From Pseudoalteromonas luteoviolacea (GTDB taxonomy: Bacteria; Pseudomonadota; Gammaproteobacteria; Enterobacterales; Alteromonadaceae): 64,000 bases of DNA. Both the position numbers and the translations under genes were made by a program. A model generated the notes under the pieces. That model did not search any database, had not been told where the DNA came from, and worked only from the letters and a program-made list of their open reading frames with translations. The stretch spans positions 124,001 through 188,000 of the forward strand of contig NZ_JAGJEH010000005.1 of NCBI RefSeq assembly GCF_018100925.1, written 5' to 3'. Below are positions 21,136 to 29,622 of this stretch, piece after piece. How positions within the stretch are numbered: position 1 is the first letter of the stretch; each line of letters opens with the position of its first letter.

Positions 21136-21438
21136 GTTGTTTGAAGTGTAAGTCTTATTAATAGTACTCAAAACTATACTAAAACATACTAATTCCCTTA
21201 TAAATCCAATTAAAAACTAGATCTCAGTTCATTAGATCAATAGCACTTCATATACTAATCTACTAAAACTCATCCGTACTAATTGGTTTAGTTACCGTGT
21301 TAGTCAAAGTTCTTGCGCAAGTTAAAACAGATAATTCAGGCTTATTGATTGAAGTACCTGTGTTGCTTAGTGAATATGGGGTATTTGATCCCTTACTTGA
21401 TTACGTTATAAGCCAGTTGCACATCAAAAGTTTGCCAT
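21136..21438 (+). repeat. 303-bp direct repeat, copy 1: left end of the GMT element
   Basis: This block matches 27874-28176 without indels (constant offset of 6738), with roughly a dozen substitutions. It covers the element's left end, its promoter region and the first 47 or so codons of gmtY. Identity starts abruptly 15 bp after ffs and ends at the codon for Pro47, so it defines the left boundary and shows that a second copy of the element end exists. Confidence 0.93.
21177..21282 (+). promoter_or_regulatory. Five TACTAA hexamers upstream of gmtY
   Basis: TACTAA occurs at 21177, 21187, 21253, 21261 and 21277, all on the plus strand, between the element's left end and the gmtY start. All five are kept in the second copy at 27.9-28.0 kb. 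Candidate binding sites for the element's recombinases, or promoter elements; this is inference from repetition and position. Confidence 0.4.
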
Positions 21439-22766
21439 GGATGAACCGCATTACGTTTGCTTGCCAACTGTTACTTGAGTACATGGAAGCCAACACAGGG
21501 CTATTTTCAGACGCCAGTAAGTTATTTCAATCATTTGTTATGCGTTTATCATTGGGTACCATTAGCCCAGAGGGGAATGATCCATCGGGTTTATATTGGT
21601 TACCTCGCTCTACTGCAAACGTAAATCAACTTTTATCTGCGCTAAATGGTTTAACGGATTGGCTCGCCAATAACAGAAATACAACTAGCTTAAACCCGTT
21701 TGAACAAGCCAGCTCTCATCAAGAACGCCTTAACTATGCTGCATGGTACAAACGTAACCAGTATAACTTTTTGGGCCATATCAAAAGTAACCCATTACCT
21801 AGTGTACTTAAAAGCGTGCGCAAGGTACGTGGTAAAAAGGATGTGCTCAAGGTTGATGGGGATGCTATTTCATTTCCAGAAAAACTCTTTAAACCCTTTT
21901 TTATTCAAGGCTTGGGCAAAGCCAGAGATAAACGCGTGGCATTGCGTGATCAGCTTATCGTGTTGCTGATGCATGGTACCGGTGTACGAGAAAGTGATGC
22001 TTTGCACCTTTGGGTGGATGATGTGTTTTACGACCCAGAAAACCCAAGCGGTGTGATAGTACGTTTGTATCATCCTGAAGATGGCAGAGCTCCAAATAAT
22101 TGGACTGGCCGCAAACGACAAAAAACACGCGCAGCGTATTTGGCTGAGAAATTTAACTTAATTCCTCGTAACCGCATGACGGGTACCGCCCGAGTTGGCT
22201 GGAAAACCAAAGTGGTTGATGAAGACGAAAACTACATTCAACTGCACTGGTTTCCTGCCTTTTACGGTGAGTTATTTGCCAAGTTGTGGCAGCAATACTT
22301 ACTGTATTTGTTGCCGTTACCAAGAATGTACCCGTATGCATTTGTGTCGTTTTCACAAGCTCACGAAGGCCAATCACTCACCCTAAACGCGTTTAACCAA
22401 AGTTATAAAGCGGCCATGGCCCGTATCAACCTTGTCGTGTCAAAACCTGAAGGACGAACCCCACATGCCCACCGTCATGCTTATGGCAGGCGTATGTCGA
22501 GCGCGGGCATTGATCCACGACTGATCAAAAAGGCACTTCACCATGCTTCGTTATTATCGCAAGCGGTTTACACCCAGCCAAGCATTAAAGACGTGACAAT
22601 GGCATGTGAAAGAGCGTCAAAAAACCTTGATGGCCAACACTATGCCGAGTTTAAAGAAGACGTCAGCATGAGCTGGCAAAGCGTGATGGAATCAGGCTTT
22701 CAAGATATTGACCCTGATGGGTTATTTAGCGGTAAATACCCCAAATTAAGGAGGTATAAACCATGA
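21297..22766 (+). CDS. gmtY: Gamma-mobile-trio tyrosine recombinase GmtY
   Basis: A 489-residue tyrosine recombinase, first of three overlapping genes of a gamma-mobile-trio (GMT) element. The catalytic domain shows the box I arginine in HGTGVRESDAL (about residue 230), the box II HAHRHAYGRR segment (about 388-397), ALHHASLLSQ, and the nucleophile tyrosine in AVYTQP (about 424). The N-terminal ~170 residues would be the core-binding domain. The start is GTG at 21297; the homologous truncated copy has ATG at the same place, which supports this start. The stop overlaps the gmtZ start as ATGA. Confidence 0.87.
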   Translation: MLVKVLAQVKTDNSGLLIEVPVLLSEYGVFDPLLDYVISQLHIKSLPWMNRITFACQLLLEYMEANTGLFSDASKLFQSFVMRLSLGTISPEGNDPSGLYWLPRSTANVNQLLSALNGLTDWLANNRNTTSLNPFEQASSHQERLNYAAWYKRNQYNFLGHIKSNPLPSVLKSVRKVRGKKDVLKVDGDAISFPEKLFKPFFIQGLGKARDKRVALRDQLIVLLMHGTGVRESDALHLWVDDVFYDPENPSGVIVRLYHPEDGRAPNNWTGRKRQKTRAAYLAEKFNLIPRNRMTGTARVGWKTKVVDEDENYIQLHWFPAFYGELFAKLWQQYLLYLLPLPRMYPYAFVSFSQAHEGQSLTLNAFNQSYKAAMARINLVVSKPEGRTPHAHRHAYGRRMSSAGIDPRLIKKALHHASLLSQAVYTQPSIKDVTMACERASKNLDGQHYAEFKEDVSMSWQSVMESGFQDIDPDGLFSGKYPKLRRYKP

Positions 22767-24751
22767 AAACACAGGATTATGAGTTTAATTGGTTTATCAA
22801 GAAAAACGGCTCAGGCTGGGAGACATGGCGGGAGCTGGCCTCAACTTGGCTTGAATAAAAGCAATACGGCATTGATCATTCACGCGCCGCAATCGCTCGC
22901 TTTTTAGATGAATACCTGGTACCGCGATTTATTACCGATCCCATTGAGCTATTTACACTGGCAGATCAAGACTACAGCAAATTTCTTATGCCGTTTGAGC
23001 TGAATGAAGGGTATCGTGTTAGGCAAAACAACGATGTATGCCGCTTTATTGATTGGATTATTCATACCTACTACTCAGAGCCAGATGACAATGGCGACCC
23101 TGTGCCACTATTTCAAAACCCTTTTGAAAAAGAGCAAAACCCTGTAAGACGACAGGAAACTGTCTACAACGCTTTACCCTACGCCTATATAAAGCAATTG
23201 CGCAGCATATTATGCCCCGCGCCTCGAGGTCACTTTAAGCAATGGCAGTGGGCCATCGACTACAGTGAGATCTTCTTTACTAATGCTCGTTTTTTAAAAG
23301 ACTGGATTTTAGTTGATAAGTCGGTGATAGACAAAGCGGACCCTGATTGTGTTTGGCAGAAACACACGCTAGATAAACAGCGGCAAATAAGAATAGATGG
23401 TGCACTGAGAACCTTAGAGAAAGGTGACAGCATTTACTTAATTTGGTCGCCTGTTCGTGCCATGGCTTTATATCTTAAGTTGCAGTTACCTTTACGAACC
23501 TTTCAAGTGCGAATGCTGGACTCGGGCGAGGCAGATACATGGCGTTACAGCAATGGCGAGTGGCAAATGAATACGGAACATCATTTTGCTGAAGGCAGCG
23601 ATAAGCGCCCATGGCAAAAAGGGGTATTCCACCGCATTATTACGCCAGATATTGGTGATGTGATGACGGGTATGTACATAAACACAAATAAAACCGCAGA
23701 TAGAAACAAAGACGAAATAACTCGGGGATACGTGATCCCGTGGCAACACGAAGAGGTGTTGTATTGGTTAGAAAAGCTCAGAAACTGGCAAGAAAAGTAC
23801 AACCCAATCAGTAAACCTACCTCTATTTACGACTTAGATTACAAGCACTTTGGTAGCACTAAAACCAAAATTCAGCGCAGTGAAATTGGTGATATTTGCT
23901 TTTTGTTTCGCAATGCCGCAGCGTATCGCAAGCGCGAACGTTGTATGCCAATTACTGACGGCTACGTTAATGCACTTTGGGTGGCTTTGCTTGCCCAACT
24001 CGAGGACGATGTGGCAAAAAAAGAGCACACTTTAAGAGATGGTGCCAAAGTGCATTTTGTTGACCCTAAAAATGCCAAAAGGCCGCTATTTCCTTCGCAT
24101 GCATTACGCGTTTCTTTGATTACTTGCTACGCCATTGAGGGGGAAATACCCACACCAATATTGTCAAAGCTGTTGGTTGGCCACAGTCGTTTGATCATGA
24201 CTTTGCACTACACCAAACTCACGCCTGTGATGATGGCCAAGAAAATGCGTGAGGCTGAAGGCAAAATAATTGACAAAGAAGACGATAGCTTGCAGTCATT
24301 CTTGGCCAATAAATCCATTGAAGAAATCGGCTTGCAAGCCGCGTTTAAAGGCATTGAATCGCTACAAACCGCATTGAGAGTGCGCAACCCAGCTGGGTGG
24401 CAAGAAAAGTCGATAGGCATTTGTTTAGCAGGAGGTAACACTTCACCCTTGGTTGAACATGCCTCTATTGCTGGGTGCTGGAATGGCGGCGATAAACTAA
24501 AAAAAGCGAATCGAAACCAAGCCGATTTACACACGCCAGTCCCCCATGGGATTGAGAACTGTATTCGCTGCCGCTGGTTTATTACCAGCATTCGATACAT
24601 TCAATCGCTCACAGCTCATTTTAACAACTTAAGCTACCATGCCACAGAAGCCGCTAAAATTGCTGCGGAACTAGAGGGCGAGCAAGCGAGCTTATTGGAT
24701 GAAGAATACTTTTGCGAGGTAAATGGCACCCCATTTAACAACTGGTGCTAA
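22763..24751 (+). pseudogene. gmtZ: GmtZ integrase gene interrupted by an early in-frame stop
   Basis: Second gene of the trio. Translation from the ATG at 22763, which overlaps the gmtY stop, gives MKTQDYEFNWFIKKNGSG and continues to codon 31. A TAA at 22856-22858 interrupts it, and the same frame then stays open to 24751. The open part from the first internal ATG (22988) codes for 587 residues. It includes a tyrosine recombinase C-terminal half: SHALRVSLITCYAIEGE near full-length residue 445, LLVGHSRLI, and LHYTK with the candidate nucleophile near 482. A Cys pair (CIRCRW) lies near the C-terminus. A single C-to-T change in a CAA codon would explain the stop. Internal initiation could still give a partial protein. 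Confidence 0.82.
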
Positions 24752-25302
24752 ACGGCCAGCTCAGAACTATCGCTCGGCGTGAATTGCCAACCAAGCTAAC
24801 CTTTAAACCACTCTGTAACGTTAAAAAGCCAAAAGCTGAAACTACGGAAGATGTTACATCCAAAAAAGAAATGCAGCGTCGCTACAAATATGTGCAAGGT
24901 GCAATTGAACAAAACGTTCCAGCCTATACAGAGAAATGGTTAACCCCGTTTATTACTCAAAAGGCGGCGGAGATAAACGACAGCAGCCCACCGTCATGGC
25001 GTACGCTAGCCCATTGGAACAAAGCCTTTGTGGAAAGCGGCTGGGATAAACACGCACTGATGCCAAGGCATAAAGCCAAAGGCAACCGGACCAAGCAATT
25101 ACCTAAAGAAGTGCATGACCTAATTGATGAGGTGATCAATGAATACCTTCGCACGCATACGGTGGTGAGGTATCAAAAGGTGTATGAGCAATTTCTGGAA
25201 AAGCTTGATACGCTTCATGCCGAAAGGAAGGGGGAAGATTTAAGTGCATTCAAACCATGCAGTTATAGGTGGATAGTGAATAGGCTTCAAAATGGAAAAT
25301 AG
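24745..25302 (+). CDS. gmtX: Gamma-mobile-trio protein GmtX
   Basis: Third gene of the trio, 185 residues, GTG start overlapping the gmtZ end by 7 bases. The central part (PPSWRTLAHWNKAFVESGWD, then a basic stretch HKAKGNRTKQLP, then a helical segment) resembles the N-terminal helix-turn-helix region of Mu/TnsB-type transposases, so DNA binding is likely. No DDE or tyrosine recombinase active site is present. Its 3' end overlaps the first cargo gene by 11 bases, which ties cargo expression to the trio operon. Confidence 0.78.
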   Translation: MLNGQLRTIARRELPTKLTFKPLCNVKKPKAETTEDVTSKKEMQRRYKYVQGAIEQNVPAYTEKWLTPFITQKAAEINDSSPPSWRTLAHWNKAFVESGWDKHALMPRHKAKGNRTKQLPKEVHDLIDEVINEYLRTHTVVRYQKVYEQFLEKLDTLHAERKGEDLSAFKPCSYRWIVNRLQNGK

Positions 25303-26218
25303 TGAATCAATTAGATACTCAATAGGTAAGCAAACTTTATTTAAAGAGGCTATTGTAGCCTTTCATCCAGAGATTGGAGGCGAATATTTTTCTAACAATC
25401 CACACGAAAAAATGTTTAACAAATACATAGGAAATGCCGCTGGTTCTCGTTTGTATGGTTATATCTTGCTGGATTTCAGACTAAGTAGCGACTGGGAGTT
25501 ACCAGGAGGTATAGTAATAGAGCGTTCGATTGTGATTAACCATGGAGTTGATGACGGAGCTGGGCAGGAGTGTATGCAGTCTTTCGTGTCAACAGTGCTC
25601 TTACCAGATTGGGTGACTGCCTATAACCGTCAATTGTTTTTACAGGGGTTGGCTGCGGTTGTTTCGTTTACTACAGCTAGGTCCGCCTACGCACAAGGTA
25701 GCTCATTTGAAAGCATAATTGCCGATAAGCTAGTTCCTATTGAGCAGTTTGTTGAAGAAAATCGCCAAGGTAGTTTTGCAGATATAGAGGGAATCAAAAT
25801 TGTTATCAAAACCGACAAAGGAGATATTTGGGGCCGTTTCTGGAAGTTTCGTCCCATAGATGAAACAACGCACCCTGTTTTTTCTTCCCATCTGTCGATT
25901 CAAATAGATAATACAAATGACCAATTTCTAGTGGTAAAACTTGATAAGAATTATAACTTTATCGATATACCTCATACACCATTTTATAATCCGTCTACAG
26001 ATGAAGTTTTGGTCTTTCAAATTAATAAGTTTCGCCAGCTTGCGGCATTTGGCCCAGTGGCGGTATTAGGCCGTAGCTCTGTCTTTAAGATACACGAAGA
26101 TGTGCTGGCTGAATGGAATACTCGATTATCAAATGTAATCTCAAATTTATGGAAGCTCCCATATAAATCGAGCGCGAAAGCTTTTGACTACAAAAGTGTA
26201 TGCAAACTATACGAATGA
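25292..26218 (+). CDS. GMT cargo gene, N-terminal ORF of a coupled or split HEPN-like pair
   Basis: A 308-residue protein with no recognised catalytic motif and no signal peptide or membrane helix. The ATG lies 11 bases inside gmtX. The C-terminal segment (KAFDYKSVCKLYE) stops at TGA 26216-26218, overlapping an ATG at 26215. Adding one A at this junction would fuse it to the next ORF as KLYEMIQLACHNYDEDFDLS, a sequence typical of helix one of a HEPN-like domain. It is therefore either the first gene of an ATGA-coupled pair or the N-terminal part of a frameshifted ~515-residue protein. Its position in the usual GMT cargo slot suggests a defence or conflict role (inference). Confidence 0.65.
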   Translation: MENSESIRYSIGKQTLFKEAIVAFHPEIGGEYFSNNPHEKMFNKYIGNAAGSRLYGYILLDFRLSSDWELPGGIVIERSIVINHGVDDGAGQECMQSFVSTVLLPDWVTAYNRQLFLQGLAAVVSFTTARSAYAQGSSFESIIADKLVPIEQFVEENRQGSFADIEGIKIVIKTDKGDIWGRFWKFRPIDETTHPVFSSHLSIQIDNTNDQFLVVKLDKNYNFIDIPHTPFYNPSTDEVLVFQINKFRQLAAFGPVAVLGRSSVFKIHEDVLAEWNTRLSNVISNLWKLPYKSSAKAFDYKSVCKLYE

Positions 26219-26835
26219 TTCAGTTAGCATGTCATAACTATGACGAAGATTTCGACTTATCATTTTCTATGCTAGTTTCTGCTATTGAAAGTGTTGCGCA
26301 AATTGCCATGCCAGAACCTGAGAAGCATGAACTTCACAATGTATGGAAAAAATCTACGAAGAATGATCCTGATCTTAAAGCGCTTTTCCAGTACTACTGC
26401 GACTTACGGGTTCATGATAAACGTTTGAAAGAGCGTTTTGCTAGTTTCGTGTTTAAATATTTTCCAACTGAGAAGTGGTGGGACCTCTACGATGATGGCA
26501 TTCTTATGCATGGATTTAACTCACCTTATAATGAGGCCACAGAGTTAAGTAGAAAGCACTCTGAATTTAGACCTAACCATTTTACTCCAGAACAATTAAA
26601 AGGCATTGTTAAAGAAACATATAATTACAGATCTAAATTTGTTCATAGAGGAGAATCAACACCGCATCGAAATCCAAAATTAGGCTCGTGGCAACGTTTT
26701 TTTGAAGAGCTAAGAAATGTGGGGGAGTACGGTTCATTTTCAACCAAAAGGTATTTAATAAGCAGAGAACTTATGCTTGAAATAGCGATCAAGTCGATAA
26801 GTAATTACTTAGCTGAACAGTCTGAATCTTCGTAA
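26215..26835 (+). CDS. HEPN-like C-terminal ORF of the GMT cargo
   Basis: About 206 residues from the ATG at 26215. The all-helical sequence with LSFSMLVSAIESVAQIA near the start and TYNYRSKFVHRGE near residue 140 resembles the two core helices of HEPN-like domains, where a conserved R-x-H-type segment (here RSKFVHRG) sits in the second helix. This suggests a possible RNase or RNA-binding domain, as in many phage-defence proteins. The assignment is from visual similarity only. See the upstream ORF for the alternative that both are one frameshifted gene. Confidence 0.6.
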   Translation: MIQLACHNYDEDFDLSFSMLVSAIESVAQIAMPEPEKHELHNVWKKSTKNDPDLKALFQYYCDLRVHDKRLKERFASFVFKYFPTEKWWDLYDDGILMHGFNSPYNEATELSRKHSEFRPNHFTPEQLKGIVKETYNYRSKFVHRGESTPHRNPKLGSWQRFFEELRNVGEYGSFSTKRYLISRELMLEIAIKSISNYLAEQSESS

Positions 26836-27106
26836 GTTGTATATAAGGAAAATGACGAGGTATTGCCTTTTAATAAATTGGCGTTTAACTACACAGCAAG
26901 ACTAAATACTTGACTCAGATGCTCTCACTTTGCTGCAGAAGTAATTTTCTACAATAGGTTTGAGCAGCCGTTTCCATCGATTTTATATTTACTTCCAATG
27001 AATTAAAGCGCAATGTAGTATAAATACTGTTATTTGGTAGCCCAGTATTGTTACTAACTATGTTTAGCCTGTAAAGCGGGCCTAATTTTATCTTTTAGGA
27101 GTAATA
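26836..27106. other. Gap between GMT cargo genes
   Basis: AT-rich 271-bp spacer. No ORF with credible coding signal. A TTTTAGGAG sequence just before 27107 serves as a ribosome site for the next gene. Confidence 0.3.
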
Positions 27107-27727
27107 TTGTTTAATCCGAAATACACAGTAAAGCTTGGAGAGAAAGAAGAAGTTATCGGTGTAGACTTTTTGCAAGCATATGCGGCTAAATACAAATTGG
27201 ACAGATATGCTAACGGAAGATTCAGCTGGTTTTTTGTTTTACAAATGTTCATGTATCACAAAATGTTTGATATAGAACCATATATGATCGTAGATGCAAT
27301 AAAAGAGCTAGAAGGATGCACAGAAGTAAATCTTATAAAAAAAGAAACTCAGTTTAAGAGAAAGCCACTGAAAGGGTTATGGCATAAACACTACTTTTCC
27401 GCACGCTTTCTAATGAAAAATATAGTAGTTCACCATGGTCAAAGTGGTATTAAAAGGCTCATTGCAAAGCACTGGGATGGTAAGAGCGAAATCTCGGATG
27501 AGCAGCTTTCAAACATCATAGATGACTTTGGAATAAATGCATTTCAAGAAAGGTCAAATAAAGGTAATCTGACAGGAGAGTGGATAGTTTTTGCAAAATA
27601 CAATGATGAGAATTATTACCTATCTCTAGGAGAACACTCTGGGTGTGATCGAAAACTGTACGAAATGATCGTTTCAACCTGTACTCCTCAATTTAAGTTT
27701 TTGAGTACAATATTGGAACAGAGCTGA
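27107..27727 (+). CDS. Orphan GMT cargo protein
   Basis: A 206-residue soluble protein that I do not recognise. It is preceded by AGGAG and appears to start at TTG (27107), as no in-frame ATG precedes the body of the protein. The sequence has a charged helical N-terminal half and a beta-rich C-terminal part (GEWIVFAKYNDENYYLSLGE). It is the last gene before the second copy of the element end, so it belongs to the first GMT element. Given its position, a defence or anti-host role is possible, but nothing in the sequence shows it. Confidence 0.55.
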   Translation: MFNPKYTVKLGEKEEVIGVDFLQAYAAKYKLDRYANGRFSWFFVLQMFMYHKMFDIEPYMIVDAIKELEGCTEVNLIKKETQFKRKPLKGLWHKHYFSARFLMKNIVVHHGQSGIKRLIAKHWDGKSEISDEQLSNIIDDFGINAFQERSNKGNLTGEWIVFAKYNDENYYLSLGEHSGCDRKLYEMIVSTCTPQFKFLSTILEQS

Positions 27728-27873
27728 CAAAAGTTTTCGGGACCCGCAATTGATAACCAAAAGACAGTGTTTTTTAATTACTAGGCCCTTACTAAATTAT
27801 CTTTATGTTCTAATAGGTATTTATTAGGCTGGTACACTTTCCACTATAAATTTGTATGTCGCTATAAACTCCA

Positions 27874-28176
27874 GTTGTTTGAAGTGTAAGTCTTATTAAT
27901 AGTACTCAAAACTATACTAAAACATACTAATTCCCTTATAAATCCAATTAAAAACTAGATCTCAGTTCATTAGATCAATAGTACTTCATATACTAATCTA
28001 CTAAAACTCATCCGTACTAATTCGTATAGTTACCATGTTAGTCAAAGTTCTTGCGCAAGTTAAAACAGATAATTCAGGCTTATTGATTGAAGTACCTGTG
28101 TTGCTTAGCGAATATGGTGTATTTGAGCCCTTACTTGATTACGTTATAAGCCAGTCGCACATTAAAAGTTTGCCAT
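27874..28176 (+). repeat. 303-bp direct repeat, copy 2: left end of a second, truncated GMT element
   Basis: Matches 21136-21438 base for base without indels, at about 96% identity. It includes all five TACTAA hexamers and the start of gmtY. Its left edge marks the probable right boundary of the first element; its right edge is where the second element was cut. Confidence 0.93.
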
Positions 28177-28196
28177 CAATGATTTCTGTTATCTAG
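28035..28196 (+). pseudogene. gmtY: Truncated gmtY remnant
   Basis: ATG at 28035 starts MLVKVLAQVKTDNSG and follows gmtY for about 47 codons with few changes (for example Asp to Glu in GVFEPLL). It then diverges abruptly to SMISVI and stops at TAG 28194-28196. It is the 5' stub of a second recombinase gene. Confidence 0.9.
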
Positions 28197-28199
28197 CCT

Positions 28200-28470
28200 A
28201 GGTAATATGGATAGTACTTTTAGCATATCTTTGCGTAGTCATGTGCCTTGGAACATGAGTAAAGAAGAGCTCCCATTTTGAACAATTTGCTTTTGCATAT
28301 TTATATTGTTGGGTGTTTTCCAGATATCACTGTTATATGAAAGTTGACGCGTTTTTACCATTTATGATTTGGTGACACCTATTTAAGTTATGGTTGATAG
28401 TAATAGAGTGTGTGTATGAGTAGCCGTTGTTATGCGGCGGCGAGTACGCTATTGTTATGCGACATTTTTC
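28200..28470 (+). repeat. Diverged repeat block, copy 1 (related to 35150-35400)
   Basis: Shares ordered similarity with 35150-35400: TTTTAGCATATCT near the start, ATATCACTGTTAT in the middle, and GTTGTTATGCG near the end, with many substitutions between. Both copies lie directly upstream of a cassette-type ORF. It could be a degenerate attC, a cassette promoter or a MITE remnant. Confidence 0.5.
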
Positions 28471-28503
28471 GTTGATAAAAATGTCAGCTATTGAGGGAGT
28501 CAA

Positions 28504-28983
28504 ATGAAGTATAAAGTAGTACCTGTAAGATCGGATTTTTTAGATAAAGTTAGAAATGTAGGTATAGACGATCAAAACCAACCTGTAGAAGTATTGGAAG
28601 CTAAAGGTGGTGAACCATGCCGAGATGTGCTTCGTGGCGCTAAGGCTGGTGAAGAACTAATATTGGCCAGTTATTGTCCTTTCACTAAAACAGGCCCGTA
28701 TAAAGAGTATGGTCCCATTTTTGTGTTGGCAAACTCGAAGAGTCAGGAGTTTGATGTTAACAAACTGCCATTGCCAAATGGATCAGCAACCGATTATTTA
28801 GGTCACACATTTGTATTAAAAGCATACTGTGAAAACGAGCGTATATTAGACGCGAAATTGACATCACCAGAACACGCAGAGTCAGACCTTGAAGAGTTTT
28901 TAACCAATGATAAGGTAAGCTTTGTAATTGCAAGATATGCTGCTTATGGTTGTTACAGTTTTAGAGTTGAACGTGTGGCATAG
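28504..28983 (+). CDS. DUF1203 domain protein
   Basis: A 159-residue cytoplasmic protein. GGEPCRDVLRGAKAGEELIL followed by PFTKTGPYKEYGPIFV is characteristic of DUF1203, a family of unknown function often seen in small genomic cassettes. A GAGGGAG ribosome site precedes the ATG. The stop codon falls at the left edge of a dyad-bounded attC-like spacer (28982-29085), as expected for an integron gene cassette. Confidence 0.78.
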   Translation: MKYKVVPVRSDFLDKVRNVGIDDQNQPVEVLEAKGGEPCRDVLRGAKAGEELILASYCPFTKTGPYKEYGPIFVLANSKSQEFDVNKLPLPNGSATDYLGHTFVLKAYCENERILDAKLTSPEHAESDLEEFLTNDKVSFVIARYAAYGCYSFRVERVA

Positions 28984-29085
28984 CTAACAAGTTGATAATT
29001 GGCAAAATTTACTGTGTCGCTTTATGCATTGTGTTTCACGCGCAAAAACTACCCAGAGAAAACTCCAATTATCAAGGCGTTAGCT
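28982..29085 (+). repeat. attC-like recombination site
   Basis: Ends are AGCTAAC (28982-28988) and GTTAGCT (29079-29085), perfect complements. Just inside them TTGATAATTGG (28992-29002) pairs with CCAATTATCAA (29065-29075). Length, end motifs and inner arms match the attC layout (R''-L''...L'-R'). It sits exactly between two plus-strand orphan ORFs. Confidence 0.68.
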
Positions 29086-29098
29086 GTCCAATAGAATC

Positions 29099-29503
29099 AT
29101 GGATACGAAATCTAAATTTACTCAAACAGTCCAATTAAAAACAAATGATGATCGAACCACTTTAAAGTTAAGTGAATTTGAACTTCTAGGCAGTAGCTTC
29201 AAATGCTTTGTTACTTTAAGCTCTAGAGGCTTTGGGTTTCATGGTACTGTTTACTTTGACAATCCAAAGAAGTTTCTCAGTGATATTGAGATTATGAATT
29301 CCACAATGAAAGGTTCTGCTGAGTTGAAAGAGGATTATAACGATCACTTCCTTAAATTTGAGCTTAATCACTTAGGGCATTTAATTGTCAGTGCTTGTTT
29401 CGTAGAGTACAGTGAACATTCTCAAAATTTGGCTGTAGAGTTTAAAACGGACCAAACTTGTTTGCCTTCATTTCTCGAAGAACTCAAATTAGTCTTGGTG
29501 TAA
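29099..29503 (+). CDS. Cassette ORF, WapI/immunity-like small protein
   Basis: A 134-residue soluble, beta-rich protein. The C-terminal stretch AVEFKTDQTCLPSFLEELK resembles the end of small proteins annotated as WapI-family immunity proteins, though I cannot confirm this. The ATG lies 14 bases after the preceding attC-like site, and the stop is followed at once by the next one. No promoter is visible, so expression would depend on upstream reading. Confidence 0.5.
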   Translation: MDTKSKFTQTVQLKTNDDRTTLKLSEFELLGSSFKCFVTLSSRGFGFHGTVYFDNPKKFLSDIEIMNSTMKGSAELKEDYNDHFLKFELNHLGHLIVSACFVEYSEHSQNLAVEFKTDQTCLPSFLEELKLVLV

Positions 29504-29507
29504 CAGC

Positions 29508-29610
29508 AGCTAACAAACGCTTAAGCTAAAGGGCTAAAAACAGCAGGCTTGTGCTCCGCGTCGCTCATTTTAGCCTGTAATTTTGCGCTGTTTACGGCAA
29601 GCGCTAGGCA
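29508..29610 (+). repeat. attC-like site with degenerate 3' core
   Basis: Starts GCTAACAAACGCTTAAG (29509 on) and ends AAGCGCTAGGC. The expected GTTAGGC core is GCTAGGC, one base different. Its interior (CAGCAGGCTTGTGCT and TTTAGCCTGT) is shared with the spacer at 38382-38483, so the two are homologous. Confidence 0.6.
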
Positions 29611-29622
29611 TCAAGAGGCAGC

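Noticed and set aside
20951-21151. 66-codon plus-strand frame over ffs
   Set aside because: It overlaps the whole 4.5S RNA gene, whose conserved core is unmistakable, and has no ribosome site.
21297-25302. Phage integrase module or recombinase-in-trio (RIT) element
   Set aside because: There are three overlapping genes, but only the first two show tyrosine recombinase motifs, and the third is a short HTH-type protein. This fits gmtY-gmtZ-gmtX rather than three full recombinases or a prophage.
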